Source: Alphaproteobacteria bacterium
GTDB lineage: Bacteria; Pseudomonadota; Alphaproteobacteria; Caulobacterales; Caulobacteraceae
DNA length: 64,000 nt
NCBI GenBank assembly: GCA_018820205.1
Contig: JAHJOK010000046.1
Span: 1-64,000, forward strand
Direction: 5' to 3'
Shown here: positions 44,737 through 52,935 of the stretch, one piece after another
How the letters are laid out: each line of letters starts with the position of its first letter
How positions within the stretch are numbered: position 1 is the stretch's first letter
Notes under the pieces: generated by a model
The model's database searches: none
The model's input: the letters and a program-made list of their open reading frames with translations, nothing else
What the model was told of the DNA's origin: nothing
Made by a program: the position numbers and the translations under genes

Positions 44737-45555
44737 TTGCCCGATCTGCTCGACCATCCGGCCCAGGACGCCATCGACGCGCTGCGCAACGTCTGCGGCG
44801 GCCGCCACGCGCTGATCCTGGAAGACGACCCCCTGACCGCCGCCCGGGGCCGCGAGGGTCTGGCGGCGATAGGCTTCACCGAGATCGATGTGGTCGAGGT
44901 CGGGGAGCAGGCGGTCCAGGCGGCGTCGCGCAAATGCTATGACGTCATCCTGCTGGACCGGATGAACCCCGGCCTGGACGGGCTCGAAGTGCTCAGCAGG
45001 ATTCGCGCCCTGCCGGATCGACCGGACCGGTCGACACGGTCGCCGATCCTGATGCTGACGGCGCTGGGCGGCGACCGGAACCGGATCGAGGGCCTGCTGC
45101 GCGGCGCCGACGACTATGTGCCCAAACCCATCTCGATGTCGGAGCTTCAGGCCCGCGTGGCCGCCCAGATCCGCCGCACGACATGGACGGCACCGCGCGG
45201 CGTGGCGACGCCGCTGCTGAACAACGGGCCGCTGGTCATCGACACCCAGGCGCCCACCGTGAGGCTGGGCGAGATCGAAATCCGGCTGCCGCCGCGATCA
45301 CTGGGCGTGCTTGTCGAACTGATCCGGTTCGCGGGCCAGCCCGTATCCAAGACCATGCTGTGGGACCGCGCCTGGAGCGACTGGGCCAGCCAGCCCGACG
45401 AGTGGCAGGACACGATCGACGTCGCCGTCCGCCGCGTTCGCCGCAGCCTGGAGGAGGCCGAAGCCGCGGTCCTGCCGGCGAACCTGCGGCCGATCGTCAT
45501 GACCGTGCCGCGCGTCGGCTATATGGCGCGCGACCTGACCGGTCTGACGGACTGA
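44737..45555 (+). CDS. OmpR-family response regulator
   Basis: A 272-residue regulator. The receiver domain (about 22-145) has the acidic pair LILEDDP, the phospho-acceptor D74 (VILLDRMNPGLDG) and the Lys in DDYVPKPIS. A winged helix-turn-helix follows (about 165-268; RLPPRSLGVLVELIRFAGQPVSKTML and the DTIDVAVRRVRRSL recognition helix). The start is a TTG at 44737 with a GGAGAC site; no ATG fits. It is coded one base before its likely kinase and inside the protease cluster, so it probably controls this locus. Confidence 0.88.
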   Translation: MPDLLDHPAQDAIDALRNVCGGRHALILEDDPLTAARGREGLAAIGFTEIDVVEVGEQAVQAASRKCYDVILLDRMNPGLDGLEVLSRIRALPDRPDRSTRSPILMLTALGGDRNRIEGLLRGADDYVPKPISMSELQARVAAQIRRTTWTAPRGVATPLLNNGPLVIDTQAPTVRLGEIEIRLPPRSLGVLVELIRFAGQPVSKTMLWDRAWSDWASQPDEWQDTIDVAVRRVRRSLEEAEAAVLPANLRPIVMTVPRVGYMARDLTGLTD

Positions 45556-45556
45556 G

Positions 45557-47020
45557 ATGTGGCGGTTCACGACATCGCGGGCGATCGCGGCGCTGGGCCT
45601 GTTCGCCCTGGCGGTGATGATCGGCGCGGTCGCGGCCACCGATCTGTGGCTGCGCCAGTTGAGCGAAGAGCGGATGCTGGCCGTCGCGCGACGGGACGCC
45701 TCGACGTTTCGAACCCTGTATGCCGGCTTGCCTGAGCCGGCCCGGACCGACGCCCTGCTTCTGGCGGCGCCGGCCTTCGCCCTGCAGGCCCAGGCCGCGC
45801 GCGGCGACATCGGCCAGGGGGCGGCGGCGGCGGCGGACCCCTGCGGCGCGGCGGACCGGGACCGCACGATCATGGCGGCCTGGTTCGATGCTCCGGTGGC
45901 CAACAGCGGGGGCTTCGTCGGTGCGTCTCCCGGGTCCGTGGTGCTCGACTGGGAACGTCTGCGGCGCCTTCCGTCCGGCTCGACCGTCAGATTTCAGGTC
46001 GCGCCCGACGCCGCCTGCAACCGGACAGAGGCCCATGCCGTGGGCGTGGTGGAGCGGATCGGCGACGTGCATCTGGTCGTGGGCGGTCTGGTCGATCCTG
46101 AAAACGCCGTCCGAAGCCGGGTCTGGATGGCCGGGGCGGGAGCGGCGGGTCTGATCGCCGTGGCCGGCGTCCTGGCCTTCGTCCTGGTGACCCGTCGCAC
46201 CGCTGATCAGGTTCGTGACCTGTCGCGGGTGCTGACCCGCGCGGGTCGCGGTGATTTCGCCGCCCGGGCCGATGTTCCGCATGCGGAGGGCGAATTCGCC
46301 ATTCTCGGCGGCCAGATCAACGACGCCATCGATCGGCTCGCCACCCAGAACCGGGGCCTTCGCGAGATCGCCTCGCGCATCGCCCACGATTTCCAGCGCC
46401 CTCTGACCGCAGCGCAGTTCAAGCTGGAGGACATGGTGCGCGCCGCCCCGACGCCAGAGGCGAGGGCGTCGGCCGAGGCGGCGTCGGGCGCCCTGGACGA
46501 ACTTTCGCGGGGTTTCCGCGCCTATCTGGACGTGGGCGAGATCGCCGGCGGAATGATCCGCGAATTCTCGCCGATCGACCTTTCGGCGGCAGTGGCGCGG
46601 GCGACGGAATTCTATGCCGACGGTCCGGCGGAACAGCGGGGCATCCAGCTGGAGCTTTCGCTGATCCCGTCCACGGTCCTGGGCTCGACGGCTCTGATCG
46701 AGCGCGCGATCTCGAACCTGTTGTCCAACGCTGTGAAATTCTCGCCCGATGGCGGTCATGTCCGCATCGACCTTGTCCGCGCCGGAGCCGGCGTGGTGCT
46801 GGAGATCCGCGACCAGGGGCCGGGCTGGCCCGCGGAACTCGAGGATACGCTGGGCCAGTTCGGCGTGCGCTCGGAACGGGACGAGGGTGGCGGACACGGG
46901 GTAGGACTGGCGTCGGTCATCGCCATCATGGCCCATCACGGCGGCAGTCTGGAACGGTCGACCACGACGGGCGGCGGCGCCGTCGCCCGTCTGGTGTGGC
47001 CTGTGACGGTCGCGCCATGA
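45557..47020 (+). CDS. Sensor histidine kinase
   Basis: A 487-residue transmembrane kinase. Helices at about 8-28 (IAALGLFALAVMIGAVAAT) and 195-218 (AGLIAVAGVLAFVLV) bound a periplasmic sensor region of about 165 residues with two cysteines (DPCGAAD, AACNRTE). A HAMP-like linker precedes the H-box IAHDFQRPL with phospho-acceptor H277. The ATPase domain has N box ISNLLSNAVKFSP, G1 DQGPGW and G2 GHGVGLA. It likely phosphorylates the regulator coded just upstream. Its stop overlaps the next start (ATGA), tying it to the second small exported protein. Confidence 0.9.
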   Translation: MWRFTTSRAIAALGLFALAVMIGAVAATDLWLRQLSEERMLAVARRDASTFRTLYAGLPEPARTDALLLAAPAFALQAQAARGDIGQGAAAAADPCGAADRDRTIMAAWFDAPVANSGGFVGASPGSVVLDWERLRRLPSGSTVRFQVAPDAACNRTEAHAVGVVERIGDVHLVVGGLVDPENAVRSRVWMAGAGAAGLIAVAGVLAFVLVTRRTADQVRDLSRVLTRAGRGDFAARADVPHAEGEFAILGGQINDAIDRLATQNRGLREIASRIAHDFQRPLTAAQFKLEDMVRAAPTPEARASAEAASGALDELSRGFRAYLDVGEIAGGMIREFSPIDLSAAVARATEFYADGPAEQRGIQLELSLIPSTVLGSTALIERAISNLLSNAVKFSPDGGHVRIDLVRAGAGVVLEIRDQGPGWPAELEDTLGQFGVRSERDEGGGHGVGLASVIAIMAHHGGSLERSTTTGGGAVARLVWPVTVAP

Positions 47021-47622
47021 CCCTGTCGCTGATCGTCCTATTGGTGCTGGCCGAGCCGGCTCAGACCTCCCCGCCCGAGGGAACCGCCGAACTCATGCTG
47101 GCCGCCCGGGTCGCGGACTGGGCCCGCAGGACGGGGGATGCGGACGCCATGATCGTGGCCGCCGATCTGGTGCGCGCCCATTCCGGCGCCGCGCCGGCGG
47201 GCGCGGAAGGCGATATCGACGTCGGCGATCAGGCCCTGTTCGACGAAGCTGCGGCGCTGGCGCCGGACGTCGAGGCGGCCGCCCGTGTGGCGACGCATCG
47301 CGCCATCGATCCGCGCGGCGTGGCCCGCGCTCTGGGCGCCGACGGTCCGATCGGCCGGCTGATGCTGATCGCGCCCGGTCGCCCGTTGACCTTCTCGCTG
47401 ACGGCGCGCGGCAGCGAACAGGCCCTGCTTCACGTCGGCCCGACCGGCGGGGGCGATCTGCAGGTCACGATCCAGGATGATCGGGGCCAGACCCAGTGTT
47501 CCGAGCGGGCGCCCGCTCGCCCGGTGCTGTGCAACTGGCGCCCAACATTCACCACCACCTACCGCGTGTCTATCCGCGTGGTTTCGGCTGTCCCGGTGAC
47601 GACCGTGATCACCAGTAACTGA
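47017..47622 (+). CDS. Small exported beta-sandwich protein (PPC-like), copy 2
   Basis: A 201-residue paralogue of the protein at 42030. It has a short signal (TLSLIVLLVLAEPAQT), then a matching helix (AARVADWARRTGDADAMIVAADLVRAH, compare LAAWARESQDAEAMLVAARML) and a second helix (ALFDEAAALAPDVEAAARV). The C-terminal beta domain has two cysteines (TQCSERA, VLCNW), and both copies end in V-x-SN after a TVRIS/RVSIR strand. It is translationally coupled to the histidine kinase by ATGA and lies 10 bases ahead of the caspase gene, suggesting a role beside the kinase or the protease. Confidence 0.72.
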   Translation: MTLSLIVLLVLAEPAQTSPPEGTAELMLAARVADWARRTGDADAMIVAADLVRAHSGAAPAGAEGDIDVGDQALFDEAAALAPDVEAAARVATHRAIDPRGVARALGADGPIGRLMLIAPGRPLTFSLTARGSEQALLHVGPTGGGDLQVTIQDDRGQTQCSERAPARPVLCNWRPTFTTTYRVSIRVVSAVPVTTVITSN

Positions 47623-47632
47623 GGAGGGCCCG

Positions 47633-50302
47633 ATGGCTTTTGTTTCGACGATCCGGCGATGCGGCCTGGTTCTGGGACTGGCGGCGTTCATCGCCCTGGG
47701 CGGCGCCGTTCACGGCGCCGGCGCACAAACGACGGCGGCGGATCAGCCGCGCCTGCACGTGCTGCTGATCGCGGGGAACCAGTACGAGCATCTGCCCTTC
47801 TCCGGCGACATGCCCTCGGCCACGGCCGACGCCTTCCTGTTGGCCGACGTGCTGATGGATCGCGGGGCCCGAAGCGAGGACGTCCGGCTGGTGACCGACG
47901 GCGCCCCGACCGACGCCATGTGGTCGGAATCGGAAAATGCGGCGCCCTCGGCCTTCCGCATCGCCCAAGCCGAAGCGACGCGCCAAGACGCCCACGCCCT
48001 GGCCGAACGGGGCGTGGCGCCGCTCGGCGCCGCCACCCGCGCCCGGATTCTGGAAGAGCTCGATCGACTGGTCCGCGTGGCCGAACCGGGAGATCAGGCC
48101 TTCATCGCCATGGCCGGTCACGGCGAACAACAACCGACGGATGATCGCGAACAGGAGCCGGACGGTTTCGACGAGGCTTATCTGCCTGTCGATTTCGTGC
48201 GCCGGCTCGACGACGGACGGCTGGATGTCGCCGTGCTCGACGACGAGATCGGGGAGCGGGTGCGCGCCCTGCTCGACAAGGGAGTTCAGGTCGTCTTCGT
48301 CGGCGACTTCTGCCACTCCGAAGGCGGCACGCGCGGCGCCGGCAGCGCGGCCGGAGGACGGGCGGACATGCGGCTTATGGCCGGGGCCATGGGCACGACC
48401 GACGACGAAGGCAAAGGCCTGTTCACCGGCTTCTATGCCGCGCCGTCCCTGGCCCAGGCGCTGGGTCTGCCCGTGCCCTATTGGGCCAGCGACCCGTCCA
48501 CCCGGCGCATCCATGGCGCCCTGACCTATTATCTGGCGACCGCGCTTCAGGATCCGACTCTGACGACGATGCGCGATGTCGCCGTGCGGGTCGAGCGCGA
48601 CATCAACATGCACGCGCGCGAATCCAGTGTCCGCCTGCGACTGCCGCCGCCCCAGTTCGAGGGCGAGTTCGGCGCGCCCCTGCCGGGGTCCTCGGTCGGG
48701 CTGGCCGCCAGCCTGTGGCAGGTGGCCAAGCCGGTCACCTCGACCACGCTGGACCTGCGGACCGAGGTCAGCGAGCTGACGCTTCCCGCAGGCGTCCTGA
48801 ACGGCGTCGAACCGGGCGCGATCTACTCCCTGTCCCAGACCTGGAGCGGGCGCGAGCAGGTCATCCTGTACGGCCGGGCAGAGGACGTTTCGGCGAACCG
48901 CGCCATCCTGCGGCCCGTTGCGGCCGGAGACCTGGGCGTCGACGCCTGGACCGACCTGCGCACCGAAGAAGGCCAGCCGATGACACGGCCCGCCACCTTC
49001 ACCGCCCGGCTGTTCGCCCCCGGCGCCCCGGAGACGGTGTGGATCGCGCGGCCCGCACCGCCGGCAGATCCGACCCCGGCCCAAGCAGAAGCTCTCGCGG
49101 ATCTCGACGAACTTTACGCGGTGCAGGCCCGCGGACTGGACGCCGCGTCCGACAGCACGGTGCAGTTGCCGGCCTATGTCCGGTTGGTCGACGCGGACGC
49201 GGCCGGAGCATCGCTGAGCCTCGCCTTCGAAAACGACAACCTCGTGCTGGTGGACGACGCCGAAGACGGTCGCAGTCTGGCGAGCATGGATCTGGACAGG
49301 GCGCTGGAGCGGATCCGGCCCGCCGGCTCGGACGACCGCCTCAGCGACCTGCGCGCCAGCCTGGCGGAGGGGCTGGCGGTCGCCGCGCGATTCCAGCGCA
49401 TCCGGTCCGCCGCGATGCGGGTCAGCGACGCGACGGGCCAGGACGGGGTTTCGTCCTTCGACGGACTGGCGCTGAGCCTCTACCGCCATCGCCCTGCCGC
49501 CGTGGTGAACGGCGAATGCGCTGACGGCCCGTGGGCCGACGCGGGTATCATCGACTGGGCCATGGCTGACGGAGCGCCGACGGGAACCATGGAGATCGAC
49601 CCGACCGATCTGGGCAGCCCGGGCGGCGCCCAGGTCTGCGACACCTTCGTCATCGAGGTGCGCAACGAGGGATCGCGCACGGTGGCCATGAGCGCGTTGC
49701 GAAATGAACCGTCGGGCGGCTGGGACGGGCCTTGCGCCCGCGTCGCCGGAGGGGCCGGGGGCCTCGCGGCCCTGGCGCCCGATCAGACCTACGCCTGCAC
49801 CCAGCCGGTGTCGGTGGGTCTGGTCGCCTTCGACGCCGACAGCTCGATTTCGGCCCTCAGCGCGGTCGGCGGGGAGACGCCCCAGCGCAACGGCGCCACC
49901 CGGCTGACGCGCGGCGGTCGCGTTCGCTATGTCTATCAACTAACCGAGGCCGATCCGGCGTATCTGGTCCGGATGGATTTCATGATCCTGGCCGCCCGGT
50001 CCCTGTATCGCCAGGACAGTCTGCCGGTCCATTTCAGCCAGCTGTGCCAGCGCCCGTTGCAGGACGCTTTCGTCGGCCCGATGGCGCCGGGCGAAACGGC
50101 CGCGCCCGATCCCTGTCTGGCGGCACAGGGTCGGTTCCGCAGCGCCCGGGCGGCGAGCGACGCATCCGCTCCGCCGGCCGTGGACGGACTGTTCGCCCTG
50201 CTGTCCGGCGAGGCCACGCGGGGGGATTCGCCCCAGCCCGTCGGCGGCACCGCGATGCGGCGCCTGACCCTTCAGGTCACGCCGAGGGCGGTGAACGAGT
50301 AA
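47633..50302 (+). CDS. Exported caspase-family (peptidase C14) protease
   Basis: An 889-residue protein with a signal peptide (LVLGLAAFIALGGAVHGAGA). A p20-like caspase domain occupies residues about 38-330. The catalytic dyad is H163 (MAGHGEQQ) and C227 (VGDFCHSEGG, with the D-x-C spacing of metacaspases). After it come about 550 residues of mixed beta domains, including a late segment with CDTFVIEVRNEGSRTVAMSAL, which may bind partners or substrate. It probably acts in the periplasm. No p10 domain is evident, so it is metacaspase/orthocaspase-like, with expected Arg/Lys specificity only by analogy. Confidence 0.86.
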   Translation: MAFVSTIRRCGLVLGLAAFIALGGAVHGAGAQTTAADQPRLHVLLIAGNQYEHLPFSGDMPSATADAFLLADVLMDRGARSEDVRLVTDGAPTDAMWSESENAAPSAFRIAQAEATRQDAHALAERGVAPLGAATRARILEELDRLVRVAEPGDQAFIAMAGHGEQQPTDDREQEPDGFDEAYLPVDFVRRLDDGRLDVAVLDDEIGERVRALLDKGVQVVFVGDFCHSEGGTRGAGSAAGGRADMRLMAGAMGTTDDEGKGLFTGFYAAPSLAQALGLPVPYWASDPSTRRIHGALTYYLATALQDPTLTTMRDVAVRVERDINMHARESSVRLRLPPPQFEGEFGAPLPGSSVGLAASLWQVAKPVTSTTLDLRTEVSELTLPAGVLNGVEPGAIYSLSQTWSGREQVILYGRAEDVSANRAILRPVAAGDLGVDAWTDLRTEEGQPMTRPATFTARLFAPGAPETVWIARPAPPADPTPAQAEALADLDELYAVQARGLDAASDSTVQLPAYVRLVDADAAGASLSLAFENDNLVLVDDAEDGRSLASMDLDRALERIRPAGSDDRLSDLRASLAEGLAVAARFQRIRSAAMRVSDATGQDGVSSFDGLALSLYRHRPAAVVNGECADGPWADAGIIDWAMADGAPTGTMEIDPTDLGSPGGAQVCDTFVIEVRNEGSRTVAMSALRNEPSGGWDGPCARVAGGAGGLAALAPDQTYACTQPVSVGLVAFDADSSISALSAVGGETPQRNGATRLTRGGRVRYVYQLTEADPAYLVRMDFMILAARSLYRQDSLPVHFSQLCQRPLQDAFVGPMAPGETAAPDPCLAAQGRFRSARAASDASAPPAVDGLFALLSGEATRGDSPQPVGGTAMRRLTLQVTPRAVNE

Positions 50303-50357
50303 GGCGCAGGATGACAGTTGTGTCGCACCGGGCACTGGGCTCAACTCACAACGGTTT

Positions 50358-52880
50358 ATGAACGGGAAGGGCCCGATGGTCTGGGGCGGTCTGGCGAAAG
50401 CAGCCGGTGTTTCGATCGCTCTCTGGCTGGCGCCGGGGACGACCGTGACCTATGCGCCCGGCGTCAATGCGCGGGTCGAGATATCCGCCGCCGTCGTCGG
50501 CTCCAGCGCGACCCTGGAGGCGATCGAGCGACAGGCTGCTTCTCGCGACCGCGTCCGCCAGCAGGAGATCGCCGCGCTGCAGACTCGTCTGGCGGCCGCC
50601 GAGGCGCAGGGCGCGGCGGATATCGCGACGCTGCAGACGGAACTGGCCACGGCGCGCGAGGCCTTGGTCGCGGACCTGGCGTCACGCGACCGCGCCTATG
50701 CCCAGGAAATCGCGGTCTTCCGCCGCGAAGTGACCGATATCGCCTCGACGGACGAGGGCGCCGCCGCGCTGGCCCAGTTCAACCAGGGCGACGAGATCGG
50801 GGCGCTGGCGGTTCTGGACCGGCTGCGCGCGGCCAACGACCGCGCGCGCCAGGTTCGCGCCGACCTGCAAAGCGCGGCCGAGGCGCGCCGTATCGCGGGT
50901 CTGGCGCTGGATGCCCGCAACCGCAGCCGGATCGGCGCCGATGCGGTGATCCTCCGCTTCGAGGAGGTGACGCGGCTCGATCCCGAATCCTACGAGGACT
51001 GGCTGCGGCTGGTCATCCTCTACTCCGAAGTCGGCCGCCGGACCGATGCTCTGGGAGCGGCGGGACGGCTGGAGGCGCTGGCCGACGACGACCACAAGCG
51101 GGCGGTGGCTGGCATGCGCACGGCCGACATCCTGTTGAGCCAGGGCGATCGGGCCGGCGCGCTGGAGCGCTATCGGCAAAGCCTCGCCCTGCTGCAGCCC
51201 GCGCTGGCCGAGACCCCGACGTCTGAAGACCTGGCCATCGACGTCACACGCAGCCTGGACCGCATCGCCGCCGTCCTGGTGGGTCAGGGAGATCGGCCCG
51301 GCGCGCTGGCGCTTTACCAGCAGGCGCTGGCGTTCGACGAGCGGCTGTACGCCGCCCATCCGCAATCGGCCCAGTGGGCGCGCAATGTCAGCATCTCTCT
51401 GGACAGGATCGGCGCGCTTCTTCAGAGCCAGGGCGATCGCGCGGGGGCGCGGGCCCACTACGATCGCAGTCGGGAAATTCGCGAGGATCTGGCGATCGCC
51501 GAACCGACGTCGATGTTGCGCGCCAGCGATGTCGCGGTGTCGCTGACCCTGCTCGCCGACGTCAAAGCCAGTCAGGGCGACCGCGACGGGGCGCTGGATA
51601 GCCATCGAACGGCGCTGGATATCCGCCAGCGGCTATCCGCCGCCGACCCCGCATCGGCCGATCTGGCGGACAAGGTGTTCGGGTCGCTGATCAGCGTGGG
51701 CGATCTGCTGGCGGAAGGCGGCGCCCGGTCGGACGCACAGGAGCGCTACCAGCAGGCGCTGGAAATCGCCGAACGGACCTCGGCGGCCGACCCGGCGTCG
51801 ATCGAACTGGCCTTCAGCGTCAGCCTCGCGCTCGACCGGCTGGGCGGCCTCTTGCAGGACCAGGGCGATCGGGCGGGCGCGCGGGCGCTCTATCAGCGCA
51901 GTCTCGAGATCGATGAACGCCTGTACGTTCAGGATCCGACGTCAGCGGGCGTGGCGGTCAATCTTTCCGGTTCGCTCCAGCGCATGGGCGCGCTGCTGGC
52001 TGGCCAGAACGACGTCGAAGGCGCGCTCGAGTTCTATCGCCGCAGTCTGGAAATCCGCGAGCGTGCGGCCGCCGCCGATCCGGAGTCCGCAGTCTTCGCC
52101 GAACAGGTGTCCACCGCTCTTAGCGGGATGGGCGCGTTGCTGGAGCGTCACGGCGATCAGGACGGTGCGATGTCCCTCTATGAGCGCAGCCTGGAAATCG
52201 CCGAGCGACTGTCGGCGGCCGATCCGGCCTCGTTCGACCGGGTCAGGTTGGTCAGCATCGCCCAGGACCAGATCGCTGGTCTGCTATTGAGGCGCGGCGA
52301 CCGTGACGCCGCACTGGCCCGCTATGAGCTTAGCCTGGCCATCGACGAGCGGCTGTTCGCGGCGGCTCCCGGGTCCGAGACATTTGCCCGCAGTCTCAGC
52401 ATCGCACTTGAACGGATCGCTGCGATCAAAGTCGAACAGCGAGAGCACAAGGCGGCGCTGGCGTACTATCGGCGCAGCCTCGACATCACCGATCGGGTTT
52501 ACGCCGCCAGCCCGACCTCGCATGCGCTCGCGCGCGAATTCTCGACCTCCCTCATCCGAGTCGGTGATGTGGAGCGAATTCTGGGCCGGACGGAGACCGC
52601 GCGTATTCACTATCTGCGCAGCCTGGCGATATCGCGGCGCTTGATCGCCGCCGATCCTGAGTCAGCGACCGTAGCCCGCGATATGTGCGTTTCCCTGTTG
52701 AAGCTCGCTGCTTTGACAGAGCAGCCGCGCTATCGTGTTCGCGCCCTTCTGATCCTGCGGAACATGAAGGCTACAGGCCGCCTCGCGGCAGACGATCGGA
52801 CATGGCTGACCCAGGTCGAGGACGAAGTTCACCGGGATGCGGCCGCGAGGCGGGAGACGCAGGCGTCACGCGCCTCTTGA
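50358..52880 (+). CDS. Exported or anchored TPR protein with eleven 48-residue repeats
   Basis: An 840-residue protein. A hydrophobic N-terminus (VWGGLAKAAGVSIALWLAPG) serves as signal or anchor, and a coiled coil spans about residues 48-130. From residue 262 there are eleven tandem 48-residue helical units with the core QGDRAGALxxYxxSL...AxxxP.S...A..VS.SLDRIGALL. These are TPR-type repeats with an inserted turn. The basic tail reads AARRETQASRAS. The ATG at 50376 (seventh codon) has a better ribosome-binding site (GGGAAGGG) and may be the true start. It closes the CHAT/caspase cluster and is its obvious scaffold candidate. Confidence 0.85.
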   Translation: MNGKGPMVWGGLAKAAGVSIALWLAPGTTVTYAPGVNARVEISAAVVGSSATLEAIERQAASRDRVRQQEIAALQTRLAAAEAQGAADIATLQTELATAREALVADLASRDRAYAQEIAVFRREVTDIASTDEGAAALAQFNQGDEIGALAVLDRLRAANDRARQVRADLQSAAEARRIAGLALDARNRSRIGADAVILRFEEVTRLDPESYEDWLRLVILYSEVGRRTDALGAAGRLEALADDDHKRAVAGMRTADILLSQGDRAGALERYRQSLALLQPALAETPTSEDLAIDVTRSLDRIAAVLVGQGDRPGALALYQQALAFDERLYAAHPQSAQWARNVSISLDRIGALLQSQGDRAGARAHYDRSREIREDLAIAEPTSMLRASDVAVSLTLLADVKASQGDRDGALDSHRTALDIRQRLSAADPASADLADKVFGSLISVGDLLAEGGARSDAQERYQQALEIAERTSAADPASIELAFSVSLALDRLGGLLQDQGDRAGARALYQRSLEIDERLYVQDPTSAGVAVNLSGSLQRMGALLAGQNDVEGALEFYRRSLEIRERAAAADPESAVFAEQVSTALSGMGALLERHGDQDGAMSLYERSLEIAERLSAADPASFDRVRLVSIAQDQIAGLLLRRGDRDAALARYELSLAIDERLFAAAPGSETFARSLSIALERIAAIKVEQREHKAALAYYRRSLDITDRVYAASPTSHALAREFSTSLIRVGDVERILGRTETARIHYLRSLAISRRLIAADPESATVARDMCVSLLKLAALTEQPRYRVRALLILRNMKATGRLAADDRTWLTQVEDEVHRDAAARRETQASRAS
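51141..52724 (+). repeat. Eleven in-register 144-bp coding repeats
   Basis: Units begin at 51141, 51285, 51429, 51573, 51717, 51861, 52005, 52149, 52293, 52437 and 52581, exactly 144 bases apart with no insertion or deletion. The first codon of each unit encodes Q, Q, Q, Q, G, Q, Q, H, R, Q and L. The repeats are diverged in sequence but fixed in length, and the last two are the most divergent. Confidence 0.85.
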
Positions 52881-52935
52881 GCCGGCACAGGCGCCGTGTC
52901 ACGCAACGCGCATCGCCGTCCTGGAGAGTTCGAAC

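Noticed and set aside
51141-52724. Tandem repeats considered as a CRISPR or satellite array
   Set aside because: The repeats are coding, in frame and diverged, with no unique spacers; they encode TPR-like units.
42790-52880. CHAT plus TPR considered as a type III CRISPR-associated protease module
   Set aside because: There are no cas genes or CRISPR array, and both proteins carry export signals.
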